This document shows, piece after piece, positions 17,496-26,984 of a stretch of 64,000 bases of DNA (positions within the stretch are counted from its first letter, which is position 1; each line of letters starts with the position of its first letter). The stretch is from Candidatus Amarobacter glycogenicus (GTDB taxonomy: Bacteria; Chloroflexota; Dehalococcoidia; Tepidiformales; Tepidiformaceae). A model generated the notes under the pieces. The model was not told the origin of the DNA, did not search any database, and was given only the letters and a program-made list of their open reading frames with translations. The stretch is taken from NCBI GenBank assembly GCA_016719395.1, contig JADJZF010000001.1, forward strand, positions 186,001 to 250,000, read 5' to 3'. A program made the position numbers and the translations under genes.

Positions 17496-18055
17496 CCGAA
17501 GCTGACGCAATATCCGCGCCCCCGCCGGGCGAACTGCCGTGGGTGATGGAGGCGCTCCTCTTTGTCGCCGAAGAGCCGCAGCCGCTTACCGCGTTAGCCC
17601 GCGCCGCGGGGGTGAGCGATGGGGCCGCTCGCAAAGCGCTGAACCAGCTGAGCGCGGATTATGAGGCGCGCGGCCTTCGGCTCCTGGAAGACGGCCAGAA
17701 ATACCAACTCGGCGCGGCTCCGGCCTACGCCCGGTACGTGGAGAATATGCTCGGCACCGGGCCGGGGCAGCGGCTCACGCGGGCGGCCCTTGAAACGCTG
17801 ACGATCGTGGCCTACAAGCAGCCCTGCACCCGTGGCGAAATCGAGGCCATCCGGGGCGTGAACAGCGACCGGCTTGTTGCGATCCTCGAACAACGCGGTC
17901 TGATCGAGAACACGGGCACAGCTGAGGGTCCCGGCCGCCCGAAGCTATACCGGACGACGATGCGTTTCCTCGAGCACTTCGGCATCCGCAGCCCACGCGA
18001 GCTGCCGCCGCTACCGAGCGCGCCGGAAGAGCCTCTGGTCGAAGCCGATATCTGA
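17492..18055 (+). CDS. scpB: Segregation and condensation protein B
   Basis: The 187-residue ScpB has two winged-helix domains: the first from residue 16 (VMEALLFVAEEPQPLTALARAAG), the second with the signature LETLTIVAYKQPCTRGEIEAIRGVNSD, followed by GRPKLYRTT. ScpB dimers bind ScpA and the SMC kleisin complex to compact and segregate the chromosome. ScpA, usually directly upstream of scpB, is not in this window; its place is taken by mtaB and the AmaP-like gene. Start ATG 17492 overlaps the previous stop. Confidence 0.95.
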   Translation: MTEADAISAPPPGELPWVMEALLFVAEEPQPLTALARAAGVSDGAARKALNQLSADYEARGLRLLEDGQKYQLGAAPAYARYVENMLGTGPGQRLTRAALETLTIVAYKQPCTRGEIEAIRGVNSDRLVAILEQRGLIENTGTAEGPGRPKLYRTTMRFLEHFGIRSPRELPPLPSAPEEPLVEADI

Positions 18056-18073
18056 ACGGCTGGGTCCGGAGCG

Positions 18074-19285
18074 CTACTTCGCGATGAGCCGATAGATGGT
18101 GCCTTCGCTATCGACGGCAAAGTACAGCTCCCCGGCTTCGTCTTCGCCGAACGTTGTTACGCCGCCGGGGAGTTTTCCGAGTTCGCTGGAAGTGATCTTG
18201 CCATCGGCCCCGCGGCTGAGCGCCCAGAGGGTGGCACTGCAGTAGTCGGTGAACAGGTAGCGTCCGGCAAGCGACGGGATCGCGGTGCCGCGGTAGACGT
18301 AACCCCCGGTGATCGAGCAGCCGCGGCCGTGGTCGTACTCGAAGACGGGCTTCGTGAGCCCCGTTTCAGCGCATCCAGCGGCAGGCTGGTAGCAGTGGTC
18401 CCCCTCCATGATGTTCCAGCCGTAGTTCAGGCCACCCTCGGCGCCAGCGGCCTGGAAGTCGACTTCTTCCCACTTCCCCTGCCCGACGTCCGCGATCCAG
18501 AGGTCGCCCGTCTTCCGGTCGAACGAGAAGCGCCATGGGTTGCGCAGGCCGTAGGCCCAGATCTCCTTCCTGGCGGTTGGGTGGGCAGCGAAGGGATTGC
18601 CGGGAGGGATCGTGTAGTCGCCTCCGCCATTGATGTCGATCCGGAGGATCTTGCCGAGCATGGCATTGATGCTCTGCCCGTTCCCATTGGGGTCGCCGGC
18701 GCTCCCGCCGTCGCCCATCGACATGTACAGATAGCCATCGGGTCCGAAGGCGAGCATCCCCCCGTTGTGGTTGGGGTAAGGATCGGAGACGGCGATCAGG
18801 AGGTTGCCGGAATCCGGGTCCGCCGTGTCGCTGCCAGGCGGGACGGTCCGGTACTCGGCGATGGCGTTCTCCCCGCTTCGGGCGGTGTAGGCGACGAAAA
18901 ACCGACCGTTCTTCTCGTACTCCGGGTGGAACGCGAGCCCAAGAAGGCCCTGCTCGTTGCTGCTCGAACGGACGATCGCAGAGATATCCAGGAACGGCGT
19001 GGCGAGTTGTTGGCCTTCCTTGAGGATGCGGATGATGCCGGACTTTTCAACGACAAAGAGCCGGTTGCTCCCGTCGGCGGCATTGGCGATGAACACGGGG
19101 CGGCTGTAGCCGGTGGCGAACCGTTGGCTGGCAACGGACACGGGCGACGGGTTGGCGCCGGTGCTCGTTGCTGTGGAGTCAGGAGCGAGCGTTGGTGATG
19201 GCTCAGCGACGTCAGGCTCAGTGTCGTCGCATGAGGCCAGGAAGATGCCCGCGGCGACCAGTGTCGGGATAATCCAGTTTCGCAT
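18074..19285 (-). CDS. PQQ-type sugar/sorbosone dehydrogenase lipoprotein
   Basis: The 403-residue protein starts with a lipoprotein signal whose lipobox FLASC puts the lipidated Cys at 19, followed by a Ser/Thr/Pro-rich linker to about residue 55. The rest is a glucose/sorbosone dehydrogenase beta-propeller: RLFVVEKSGIIRIL, NEQGLLGLAFHPEY, PNHNGGMLAFGPDGYLYMSMGDGG and YGLRNPWRFSFDR. Such soluble-type quinoproteins oxidise aldoses using PQQ, but many homologues are untested. It would sit outside the cytoplasmic membrane. It ends convergently with scpB, 18 bases away. Confidence 0.9.
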   Translation of the reverse strand: MRNWIIPTLVAAGIFLASCDDTEPDVAEPSPTLAPDSTATSTGANPSPVSVASQRFATGYSRPVFIANAADGSNRLFVVEKSGIIRILKEGQQLATPFLDISAIVRSSSNEQGLLGLAFHPEYEKNGRFFVAYTARSGENAIAEYRTVPPGSDTADPDSGNLLIAVSDPYPNHNGGMLAFGPDGYLYMSMGDGGSAGDPNGNGQSINAMLGKILRIDINGGGDYTIPPGNPFAAHPTARKEIWAYGLRNPWRFSFDRKTGDLWIADVGQGKWEEVDFQAAGAEGGLNYGWNIMEGDHCYQPAAGCAETGLTKPVFEYDHGRGCSITGGYVYRGTAIPSLAGRYLFTDYCSATLWALSRGADGKITSSELGKLPGGVTTFGEDEAGELYFAVDSEGTIYRLIAK

Positions 19286-19335
19286 CAGGCGATATGGTCT
19301 CTGAAACAGCTGTTACGGTCGGTAAGGAATCACCG

Positions 19336-20478
19336 TCAAGTGCGCACTGAGCGCCTGGTCCGGACGAACTCGCGCACGGCGAGTTCATATCCGGCCGGGT
19401 CGGTATTCCAGGCCCGCACGTGGCCCGTCCCGGGGACTCGTACGTAGCGGACCAGGTCCGGTCGCCGCGCAGCGAATGCGTCGCTCAACTCGACCGGGAC
19501 CGTCGCGTCGGCGTCGCCATGGAAGAGGAGGACCGGGACCTGCAAGTTCGGAAGTGTCTTCAGGTAGTCGAAATCCGTCCAGTTGAACCCGTAGCGGAGT
19601 GCCGCGAGACGGTTGGAGATTCCGAGGAACCAGATGGGCAGGCCTGCCCGCCGAGCGCCATGCTCGACCGTTGGGGCGAGATTCGACATCGGTGCATCAA
19701 GAATGAGGGCTGAAACAGCAGGCGAGTTCGCGGACTTTGCCATGAAGCTGAGGGTGATCGCCCCACCCATGCTGTAGCCGACGAGGACGATATCGGAGGC
19801 ACCGCGGGCGCGGGCGAAAGCGACAGCCCCATCGAGTTCCTCCCACTCGTCACGGCCGTAGCTGTACAGTCCGTTCGGCGAAGCCGGGACACCGAGGTCG
19901 TTTCGATACGTGATAGCCAGGCAGTGGAGGCCAGACTCCGCCAGGGCCGGGATCATGCGTAAGGCCTCGCGGCGATCGGCGCCCTTGCCGTGGGTCATGA
20001 TCGCCCAGGTGCTGGACGAACCCGGGATGTACCAGGCTGGGAAACTACCAAGCGGGGAATTGAAGCGCACATGCTCGAAGGCGAGCCCGAGCGCCTCGCG
20101 GGGGTCAGATGGGTGGGCGAAGCTATCGAGTCGAAGGTAGTCGCCTGCGCGGAGGTCGCCGCCGCCGTGATGGAATTCGCGGATCGCAATGAGCCCGTTC
20201 GAATCGATCACGCGGCCGGCATAGCCCCAGCCGCGGGCTCCCTGGAGGAGGAAATGGCCGGGTTCGCTGGCGGCGAGGTCGGGCGTCCGCGTGGCTCGGC
20301 GGAGCGTCACGGTCTGGTCGCTCACGGCAGTCACCTGGAGGTCCAGAGGGGGAGGCTTGCGGTCCTTCACCGGATCGAAGCCTTCATAGCGCAGGCGGCG
20401 GGCGAGGTAGAACGCCGGCAGGCCGACTGCGGCGCCGGCGACGCCCCCGGCGGAGCCTGCGAGTGCCCTGTTTCGCAT
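19336..20478 (-). CDS. Membrane-anchored alpha/beta hydrolase
   Basis: The 380-residue protein has an N-terminal hydrophobic anchor (AGSAGGVAGAAVGLPAFYLA), a beta-rich middle of about 120 residues and a C-terminal alpha/beta-hydrolase domain. The catalytic triad is readable: nucleophile Ser in GYSMGG, Asp in HGDADATVP and His in GTGHVRAW. The oxyanion region is THGKGADRREA. I chose ATG 20478 because GGAGGGG lies six bases upstream; an ATG 12 bases earlier lacks one. Probably an envelope esterase or peptidase-like hydrolase; substrate unknown. Confidence 0.88.
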   Translation of the reverse strand: MRNRALAGSAGGVAGAAVGLPAFYLARRLRYEGFDPVKDRKPPPLDLQVTAVSDQTVTLRRATRTPDLAASEPGHFLLQGARGWGYAGRVIDSNGLIAIREFHHGGGDLRAGDYLRLDSFAHPSDPREALGLAFEHVRFNSPLGSFPAWYIPGSSSTWAIMTHGKGADRREALRMIPALAESGLHCLAITYRNDLGVPASPNGLYSYGRDEWEELDGAVAFARARGASDIVLVGYSMGGAITLSFMAKSANSPAVSALILDAPMSNLAPTVEHGARRAGLPIWFLGISNRLAALRYGFNWTDFDYLKTLPNLQVPVLLFHGDADATVPVELSDAFAARRPDLVRYVRVPGTGHVRAWNTDPAGYELAVREFVRTRRSVRT

Positions 20479-20543
20479 CGTCCCCTCCATTCACCCGTGG
20501 GGACGATGCTAACCCGCCGCATCCCCGCCTGCGAGTGAGCAGG

Positions 20544-21452
20544 TCAGAAGATGGCCACCGGGTTTACCGGCGACCCGGTCCCTCCCCGGACATGCAGCGG
20601 GTTGATGGTCAAGAGGAACTCCCATCGGCCTTCTTCCTCGCAGGCCTGGGCGAGCGGCTCGAGGAAGGCGTTGTCGAGCAGTGGCATCCCCATGAAAACG
20701 ATCGTCAGGACGTGAACTGAGAGCCCGGGGAATATCCGGTAGCCCGAGGGTGCGGCGTCCATCTGGTCCCACCCGAGGATGGCGGCATCCTTTCCCTTGA
20801 GGTAGGGGGCCGTGTCGGCGTGGAGCCCGGGCGAGGGCGCGACGCCAGGGACCGCCGCCGGGTTCGCGGCGAAGTACGCCGGCCGCCCTGAATAGACAAG
20901 GACCGCATCCCCCGGCCGGAGAGGCGTGCCCTGGGCGAGCGCTGCGTCCTCGATTTCCCAGGCACGCACTGGCCGTTCCAGCGTGACGTACGGTTCCCCG
21001 CGGAAGCGCGGGATGTCGATGAGGACACCACGGGTGGTGATCCCGGTCTTCCATGCATCGACTGAACCCGAGCGGGCGCCGAGGGGTGTGACATCGGTCG
21101 CGGGCTTGCCGTTGTACATCTTCCCTTCCCAGAAGATGTGGCAGAGCGCATCAACATGGGTCGTCGCGTAGCCGTGGAAGAGGAGTCCGATGTAGTCGAC
21201 CGAGAAGTCCGGCAGCGATCGAACGAAGTGCTGGGCGGGGTTCCAGTTCCCCGGTCCACCGACGGTGTTCAGGGGATACGAGATCGAGACGGCGCGTCCC
21301 GTCTTCACCAGGGCGGCGGCCTCCCGGCGCTTCTCGGGCGTGACATGGTTCACCGTCCCCGCGCTGTCGTCCGGGCCCCAGCGGCCCCAGTTGCTGCAGG
21401 TTTCGAGATAGCCTCGGACCTGTTCTTCGGTGGGCAGCGGCTCTTCGGGCAT
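20544..21452 (-). CDS. Cyclase / kynurenine-formamidase-like metal hydrolase
   Basis: The 302-residue protein belongs to the cyclase family (PF04199). The metal-binding signature appears as HGYATTHVDALCH, equivalent to the family's HxGTHxDxPxH, although the second position carries Y-A-T. Other landmarks are SNWGRWGPDDSAGTVNHVTPE near the N-terminus, typical of the longer cyclase subgroup that hydrolyses cyclic or lactone-like substrates, and the LRPGDAVLVYSGR motif. Start ATG 21452. It is divergent from the FAD enzyme at 21533, and the two could share a promoter and a pathway. Confidence 0.88.
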   Translation of the reverse strand: MPEEPLPTEEQVRGYLETCSNWGRWGPDDSAGTVNHVTPEKRREAAALVKTGRAVSISYPLNTVGGPGNWNPAQHFVRSLPDFSVDYIGLLFHGYATTHVDALCHIFWEGKMYNGKPATDVTPLGARSGSVDAWKTGITTRGVLIDIPRFRGEPYVTLERPVRAWEIEDAALAQGTPLRPGDAVLVYSGRPAYFAANPAAVPGVAPSPGLHADTAPYLKGKDAAILGWDQMDAAPSGYRIFPGLSVHVLTIVFMGMPLLDNAFLEPLAQACEEEGRWEFLLTINPLHVRGGTGSPVNPVAIF

Positions 21453-21532
21453 GGGGTCTTCCTCCGGTCGAAATTGCCAGCGAACTCTACCGCACTCGCC
21501 CGGAGCTGCCCGGGCCCTCTTAGAATCGCGCC

Positions 21533-22798
21533 ATGCGCACCTTCATCACCGAACCCGAACGCCGAACGCCAGTCATCGCCGAGACCGACATCCTGGTCAT
21601 TGGCGGCGGCTCGGCCGGATTGGCTGCGGCTGTAGCGGCGTCCCGCGCCGGGGCACGGGCGATGCTCGTTGAGCGCTACGGTTCCCTCGGGGGCCTGGCG
21701 ACGAACGGCCTCATCATCCTGCTCCTGACGCTAGACGACGGCCGGGGCAAGCAGGTCATCGCCGGGCTCTGCCAGGAGATGGTGGACCGGCTCTCGGCGC
21801 GGAAAGCATGCCTCTTTCCCCCGAAAGAGGAGTGGGGCTCGCCGGATGCAGTGCTCGTGGAGAAGTACCAGCGGCTTGGACTCGTCTGGGGCAGCGGCCC
21901 CCATGTCGTCCGCTACTCGGTTGCCTACGACCCGGAGGAGTTCAAGTGCGAAGCCGACCTGATGGTCACGGAGGCGGGTGTGGACCTGCGGTTTCATCGT
22001 TGGGCCACCGGGGTTGTGAAAGACGGTGAGCGTATCACCCACGTCGTGTTCGAATCCAAGGCCGGACGGGAAGCGATCGCCTGCAGCGCTGTTATCGACT
22101 GCACGGGTGACGCCGACATCGCCGTCCTCGCCGGTGAGCCGGTCGAATCGGAGCGGGTGCATCCGTGGCTCTGGTTCCGGACGGCCAACGTCGATGAGGA
22201 TGCGGCGGAGACTTCCAAGCTGCGGCCCGGGTACTACAAGACCACTGGCGAGCACGGCTATCTCCATCCGTGGGGCGCGGCCGAGCGCATTGAACACGAC
22301 ATCGATGCCGCCAACCCGGACGACCTGACGTACGCCGAAGTCGAATGCAGGCGGCTTGTACGGGCCGAAGTAGATCGGCTGCGAGGAAAGGCGCCGGGGT
22401 TCGAGCGCGCCTACCTGGCAGGCTTCGCTGCCACTCTGGGTATCACCGAGACGCGCCGGCTGGTTGGCAAGCACATGCTTACGCGGGAGGAGATGGATCA
22501 ACCGCGCTCGGATGCAGTAGCCATTACGGGGAACTGGACGAAGTACGGCTCGACGTACGAGATCCCCTGGGCCTCGCTCATCCCCCAGGGGACGACGAAC
22601 CTTGCCGTTGCGGGGCGTTGCATCTCGGCCGACCACAGGGCGCACCACGCGACGAAGGAGATCCCGTCGTGCTTCGCGACGGGCGAAGCGGCAGGGCTGG
22701 GGGCCGCCCTTGCGCTGCAGTATGGTGTGACCCACCAGGGGCTCGATGTCGAGTCGCTGCGCGGCAAGCTCCGCGCGGCCGGCGCCTACCTGCCGTAG
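21533..22798 (+). CDS. FAD-dependent oxidoreductase (PF12831-like)
   Basis: The 421-residue flavoprotein opens with a Rossmann motif at residues 21-33 (LVIGGGSAGLAAA) and the VERYGSLGGLATNG segment, and ends with GRCISADHRAHHATKEIPSCFATGEAAG, where FAD is held. This pattern fits the FAD-dependent oxidoreductase group often paired with hydrolases in uptake and catabolic operons. The electron acceptor and substrate are unknown. The last 13 bases overlap the end of the convergent membrane protein gene. Confidence 0.88.
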   Translation: MRTFITEPERRTPVIAETDILVIGGGSAGLAAAVAASRAGARAMLVERYGSLGGLATNGLIILLLTLDDGRGKQVIAGLCQEMVDRLSARKACLFPPKEEWGSPDAVLVEKYQRLGLVWGSGPHVVRYSVAYDPEEFKCEADLMVTEAGVDLRFHRWATGVVKDGERITHVVFESKAGREAIACSAVIDCTGDADIAVLAGEPVESERVHPWLWFRTANVDEDAAETSKLRPGYYKTTGEHGYLHPWGAAERIEHDIDAANPDDLTYAEVECRRLVRAEVDRLRGKAPGFERAYLAGFAATLGITETRRLVGKHMLTREEMDQPRSDAVAITGNWTKYGSTYEIPWASLIPQGTTNLAVAGRCISADHRAHHATKEIPSCFATGEAAGLGAALALQYGVTHQGLDVESLRGKLRAAGAYLP

Positions 22799-24033
22799 GG
22801 AGTGGGGGACTCATTGTCGGGGTCGCCTTCCAGCGTGCGGGAGCCGGTTGCGCGCGAGGCGGCGGACAGAGGCGGGTCCGTAACGAACGCCTCCAGGCGC
22901 GGTTCCGCTTCGACCGGAGCGAAGACGAAGTAGGCGTAGGCATGCGCCGCGACGGCGATCGCCCAGGCAACGAGCGGCCAGAAGAACCACGTGCTTTCGG
23001 CGAAGCGCACATCGATCACGAACAGCCCGATGTTCGTCACAACGAACGCGAGCGCGTGCCCCCCGAGGTGGCCGCCCAGCAGGTAGCCGGTGTGGAGGGC
23101 GAGGGCGATGCCCCATCCCCAGGCCGGCCAGACGACCCACCACTGGCCGTTGCTGAAGGCTGCATCGATGAGGGCGAGGACTGCCATTACCGCCCCGTAG
23201 AGGGCCATATGAAATGCCCAGATCCGCACCTGCAGAGAGCGCTCTCGACGGGCGGCATCTCCGGTGCGGCGGGCGAATGTGCCGGGCCAGCGCACGGCCG
23301 CCGTGAGCGCGCGGTCGAGGGCTTCGCCCTGAGGTTGGGGAGTGCTGGTCTCCGGCGACTGGAGGAGGAAGGTGTTGACCAGCCCGGTCGCCCAGGCGGT
23401 GACCCGCACCACGTAGAGCGAGGGGACGAGCAAGAGCACCCCACAACCGGCAGCGAGAATCGCTTCAGGCCCGGTATCGATGGTCCACCCAAAGACCTGT
23501 TCGTGGACACCCAGGGCGACGGCAAGCGGCTCGAACACGAGGCGAAGCGCGAACAGCGCCGTACTGGAAAGCACGGCAAAGCCGGCGATCCCAAGGGGGA
23601 AACGCACGATCAAGAGGAAGACCAGGGCGCGCCAGGTGTGCGCGTTGCGCAGTCGCGCCTTCAGGCGGGGCCAGCGCCAGCGGGTCCCGTGTTCGTTTCC
23701 GAATGGCAAGGGCCGAATCCGGGTGCCGAGAAGGGTGTTCGAAAGTAACCGCTCCGCATCGGCGGCGAAGCACCAGGCGTACATCGTGAGGAGGAGCAGG
23801 GGAATACCGACGACGGTGACGGCGAGGCCACCACCGACCGCGAGAAGCGTGACCAGCGCCGTCCACGAGGCGATACCGATCGGCAGCCCGAGGAGGAGAT
23901 AGAGGAGGTCCGCGTAGGTCGACCATTCGGTGGCGATACCGAAGGTGCGCCGGAGCGGGTTTCGTCCGGACGGGACCGCTTCGCTCACTCTGATCCTCCA
24001 GGCGGGCCGGGGACCGGTCGCGCTGGCGGACAT
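22786..24033 (-). CDS. Multi-pass membrane protein with sensor-type and 2TM-like domains
   Basis: The 415-residue protein has two hydrophobic blocks. Residues about 20-240 look like the putative sensor domain seen in front of histidine kinases (TYADLLYLLLGLPIGI, then a pair of long helices and a paired repeat), but no kinase follows. Residues about 290-380 resemble the 2TM domain (HMALYGAVMAVLALIDAAF, then HTGYLLGGHLGGHAL). The tail is polar. I took ATG 24033 because upstream in-frame codons overlap the divergent quinone oxidoreductase and look random. Likely a signal-sensing or envelope protein; function unknown. Confidence 0.75.
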   Translation of the reverse strand: MSASATGPRPAWRIRVSEAVPSGRNPLRRTFGIATEWSTYADLLYLLLGLPIGIASWTALVTLLAVGGGLAVTVVGIPLLLLTMYAWCFAADAERLLSNTLLGTRIRPLPFGNEHGTRWRWPRLKARLRNAHTWRALVFLLIVRFPLGIAGFAVLSSTALFALRLVFEPLAVALGVHEQVFGWTIDTGPEAILAAGCGVLLLVPSLYVVRVTAWATGLVNTFLLQSPETSTPQPQGEALDRALTAAVRWPGTFARRTGDAARRERSLQVRIWAFHMALYGAVMAVLALIDAAFSNGQWWVVWPAWGWGIALALHTGYLLGGHLGGHALAFVVTNIGLFVIDVRFAESTWFFWPLVAWAIAVAAHAYAYFVFAPVEAEPRLEAFVTDPPLSAASRATGSRTLEGDPDNESPTPYGR

Positions 24034-24148
24034 TCTCGCACGCTCGGCCGTGTCCCGCCGTCGCGTTTCGGCCCGCGACAGGGTGTCACAATCGAGGGTC
24101 GTTGGGGCATGATCTGGCTCACACACGAGAGGCGAAGGACCACGACGA

Positions 24149-25138
24149 ATGAAAGCAGTAGTGATAACCCGGCCCGGTGGCCCCGAGGTCCTGCAGCTCC
24201 AGGACGTGCCCGATCCGGTCCCGGGCCCGGACGACCTGCTCGTCCGCGTCCGGGCGACGGCGCTGAACCGCGCGGACATCCTGCAGCGCATGGGCGGGTA
24301 TCCGCAGCCCGGGCCGAAACCTGCCCACGATATCCCCGGCATGGAGTATGCCGGGGAAGTCCTGGCGATCGGCGCGCGAGTCGAAGGCTTCGTGCCTGGT
24401 GACCGGGTGATGGGCTTGCTGGCGGGCGGCGGCTACGCCGAGCAGGTGGTCACCCACTACCGGCTCGCTATGAAGCCGCCCACAAACCTTTCCTGGGAGG
24501 AGGCGGGCGCCACCCCGGAGGTCTACATCACCGCCCACGATGCGCTGCTGCAGTGCGGGCTGGTGGCGGGAGAACGCGTGCTCATCCATGCCGCCGGTTC
24601 GGGCGTCGGGGTGGCCGCGGTCCAGATCGCGAAGGTCCTGGGCGCCTCCCTGGTCATCGGGACGGCCGGGAGCGCCGACAAGCTCGTCCGGGCCGCCGCG
24701 CTCGGCCTCGATGCTGGCGTCAACTACCGCGAGCAGGACTTCGCCGAAGAGGTCCTCAAGGCGACCGGAGGACGCGGTGTCGACGTCATCCTCGACGTGA
24801 TAGGCGCCGACTACTGGGACCGGAACATGAAAGCGCTCGCGCAGAAGGGCCGGATGATCCTGGTCGGTCTCATGGGGGGGAACTCCACCAACGCGAACAT
24901 CGGCGTTCTGCTCCAGAAGCGTGCATCGGTGAGGGGCACCACTCTCCGGGCCCGGCCGATCGAGGAGAAGGGTATGGCGACGCGCGCGTTCGAGAAGAGT
25001 GTCCTGCCCCACATTGCCAGCGGCCGGATCAAGGTCGTCGTCGACCGGGTCTATTCGCTTGCCGAGGCAGCAGCAGCCCAGGAGTACATGGCGGCAAACC
25101 AGAACTTCGGCAAAGTCGTCCTCCGCGTCGGTGAGTGA
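24149..25138 (+). CDS. NAD(P)H:quinone oxidoreductase, zinc-free MDR family
   Basis: The 329-residue protein is a medium-chain dehydrogenase of the zeta-crystallin/QOR type. The N-terminal catalytic domain has the ALNRADILQRMGGYP segment and no zinc cysteines; the cofactor domain carries HAAGSGVGVAAVQIAKVLGA with the AxxGxG dinucleotide fold and GRGVDVILDVIG. Such proteins reduce quinones or enones with NADPH. ATG 24149 follows a purine-rich site (GGCGAAGGACC). The next gene starts within its last codons, so a methyltransferase is probably co-expressed. Confidence 0.92.
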   Translation: MKAVVITRPGGPEVLQLQDVPDPVPGPDDLLVRVRATALNRADILQRMGGYPQPGPKPAHDIPGMEYAGEVLAIGARVEGFVPGDRVMGLLAGGGYAEQVVTHYRLAMKPPTNLSWEEAGATPEVYITAHDALLQCGLVAGERVLIHAAGSGVGVAAVQIAKVLGASLVIGTAGSADKLVRAAALGLDAGVNYREQDFAEEVLKATGGRGVDVILDVIGADYWDRNMKALAQKGRMILVGLMGGNSTNANIGVLLQKRASVRGTTLRARPIEEKGMATRAFEKSVLPHIASGRIKVVVDRVYSLAEAAAAQEYMAANQNFGKVVLRVGE

Positions 25139-26090
25139 TCCAGGGTTGCCCACGGGTTGGCCGGGGCCGCCGCTGGTCTGCCCCTGCTGCCGGCGCGAGG
25201 GTCAGTCGTGGCGGCTGGGGCCAGACCTCCTTTGCGCGAACCCGGCCTGCGGCGCCCGGCACGCGTGGCTGACACCCGGCATCCCCGCCGTCGTCGCGCA
25301 GAGCGTTCGCGAACGCCTTGCGGAGTCCGATGCGCCCGGGCCGCTCCCGCCGCCGGGAGGCTTGCAGCCGATGCTCGCTGCCGTCGCGCCCGCGTCCCCG
25401 GCCTTCGGGCCGCTCGCCCGCGCCGCCATCTTCCTGCGTGCGCTGAGCGCGGATGGCGAAGAACCGTTCTACGGCGAACTCTGCGAAGCCCTTCTCCCGG
25501 ACTTGGGGCCAGCCGCTGCTGTCGCCGACCTCGGTTGCGGCGCCGGGAATCTCGCCTTCGAGATAGCGCGGCGCGCGCCGGCGACCGTTGCAGGCATCGA
25601 CCTCGATGCCCACCTGCTCCGCTGGGCGGAGCGTGCCGCCGAGGGAGTGGAGTTCGAGGCCCCCGTGCGCATCGACGCTGGCAGGTTCGCTGCCTCGCCC
25701 ATGCGCGTTCGGCCGGGCCTGCTGGCGTCGCGCCTCGCCTTTGCCGCGGCCAACGTCCTCGATCCCCCGTTCGGGCCCGGCAGCTTCGACCTCGTGACCC
25801 TCGTGAACGTCCTCGACGCGGTGCCATTCCCGGCCGTTGCGCTTCGCCAGGCCGTCGCGCTGCTCAGGCCCGACGGCCAGGTCCTGTTCGCCTCGCCCGA
25901 CTCCTGGAACGGTGGGACGACCCCGCCGAAGCGTTGGCTGGCGACGACCGAAGCCGGCTGGGACAGGGTGTTCGCCCGGGAGGGGCTTGAAACGCTCCGG
26001 CGGATCGATGATCTTGAGTGGCGCTTGCGAGACACGCCGCGCCTGCATCACCTCTACCGGGTGCACGGCCGTCTCCTTCGAAAGCGCTGA
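25131..26090 (+). CDS. Class I SAM methyltransferase with N-terminal zinc ribbon
   Basis: The 319-residue protein begins at GTG 25131, overlapping the quinone oxidoreductase stop by eight bases. Residues 16-37 hold a four-cysteine zinc ribbon (CPCC and CANPAC), common in methyltransferases acting on RNA. The Rossmann domain shows VADLGCGAGNLAFE (motif I), GIDLD (acidic loop) and DLVTLVNVLDAVPF (motif IV region). Target unknown. The gene's codon use matches the preceding one, so it is a true gene rather than a shadow. Confidence 0.82.
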   Translation: MSDPGLPTGWPGPPLVCPCCRREGQSWRLGPDLLCANPACGARHAWLTPGIPAVVAQSVRERLAESDAPGPLPPPGGLQPMLAAVAPASPAFGPLARAAIFLRALSADGEEPFYGELCEALLPDLGPAAAVADLGCGAGNLAFEIARRAPATVAGIDLDAHLLRWAERAAEGVEFEAPVRIDAGRFAASPMRVRPGLLASRLAFAAANVLDPPFGPGSFDLVTLVNVLDAVPFPAVALRQAVALLRPDGQVLFASPDSWNGGTTPPKRWLATTEAGWDRVFAREGLETLRRIDDLEWRLRDTPRLHHLYRVHGRLLRKR

Positions 26091-26111
26091 ACCTGCCGCC
26101 AGGAGCCTCGA

Positions 26112-26363
26112 ATGCGCCGCTTCTTTTCCCGGTCTTCCCCCAGCGAACTCGTCGCGCCGGACCTCGGCCGGGATTGCGCCCACGGGTGCCCCGCCTGCCC
26201 CCATCCGGGGGCGTTCTTCGAATTCGATGACGAGGGTGCCAGTACGCTCCTCCCAGCCGACCGCCTGCTCCTCGATGGCGGCACGCTCGAACTTCACAGC
26301 GCCGCGGTCGATGATGCCGGCGACTTCGCCATCGAAGAAGCCCAGGACTTCGATTTCGACTAG
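26112..26363 (+). CDS. Small acidic hypothetical protein with a Cys/His cluster
   Basis: The 83-residue reading frame starts at ATG 26112 behind AGGAG. It contains CAHGCPACPH near residue 22 and is strongly acidic toward the end (FDDEG, EEAQDFDFD). No family is recognised. It starts 21 bases after the methyltransferase stop on the same strand, so it may be the last gene of that unit. It ends before the minus-strand terminator at 26379-26405. Confidence 0.5.
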   Translation: MRRFFSRSSPSELVAPDLGRDCAHGCPACPHPGAFFEFDDEGASTLLPADRLLLDGGTLELHSAAVDDAGDFAIEEAQDFDFD

Positions 26364-26378
26364 CGCCGATCCGAACGC

Positions 26379-26405
26379 AAAAACAGCCCGGCGGGTGCCG
26401 GGCTG
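26379..26405 (-). terminator. Intrinsic terminator for the zinc-ribbon gene at 26430
   Basis: CAGCCCGGC (26384-26392) and GCCGGGCTG (26397-26405) form a 9-bp stem with a GGGT loop. On the minus strand the stem is followed at once by TTTTT, a textbook Rho-independent terminator, 25 bases beyond the stop at 26430. Confidence 0.82.
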
Positions 26406-26429
26406 TAACTGAGTTCGCGGACTGCGGGA

Positions 26430-26723
26430 CTAGATGATCGCTGCTGTGCCGGTGAGCTCCGGTTCCTGGTCGGGAGCAGGCTCGCCTTCAGTCACGGGTG
26501 CAGCCTTCGCGGCTCGTTCCATCTGCTCGAGTCCCTGCATGCTGAAGCCGAGGTCACCGAGTTCGCAGAGGAAGCTGCAGTAGGTCAACTTCAGGGCGCT
26601 TGTGGACTTGTTCACCGTGTAGAGGAGGTTGCAGCGCTTGCAGCGAGGCATCGACACCGGATCGCCTTCGCGCCTGGGCAGCGAAACCTGGATCGGCTCT
26701 TCGCGGTCTTCTGTGCCGTTCAT
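26430..26723 (-). CDS. Small hypothetical zinc-ribbon-like protein
   Basis: The 97-residue protein contains CKRCN near residue 28 and CSFLCE near residue 49, a spacing that could hold one zinc. The C-terminal 40 residues are a charged tail ending LTGTAAII. No family is recognised. It is followed by a strong terminator, which supports expression as a single gene. The promoter would lie in 26724-26984, shared with the divergent PAP2 gene; I see no clear -10/-35 pair there. Confidence 0.7.
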   Translation of the reverse strand: MNGTEDREEPIQVSLPRREGDPVSMPRCKRCNLLYTVNKSTSALKLTYCSFLCELGDLGFSMQGLEQMERAAKAAPVTEGEPAPDQEPELTGTAAII

Positions 26724-26984
26724 GCTTGATGAAACCTCACTCCTTGCCAGTATTGCGCATTTGCAGGCAACGTGCGCGAGACCGCGGGTTTCCTACATCG
26801 TTCATACAATCGGCTCGATGCCGGCGCCGCGGCGAGGGGCGGTCAGCGCACGGCGGTCCAGGCACCGAGTCGGGCCGCTCAAGCGGCGAAATTGGATCTT
26901 GCCGACGGATCGCCTCGTTGCTAGGGTGATGGCGAAGCGTCATCCACCTGCCCGGCGAGCGCTCGGGCATGAAAGCGAACGAAC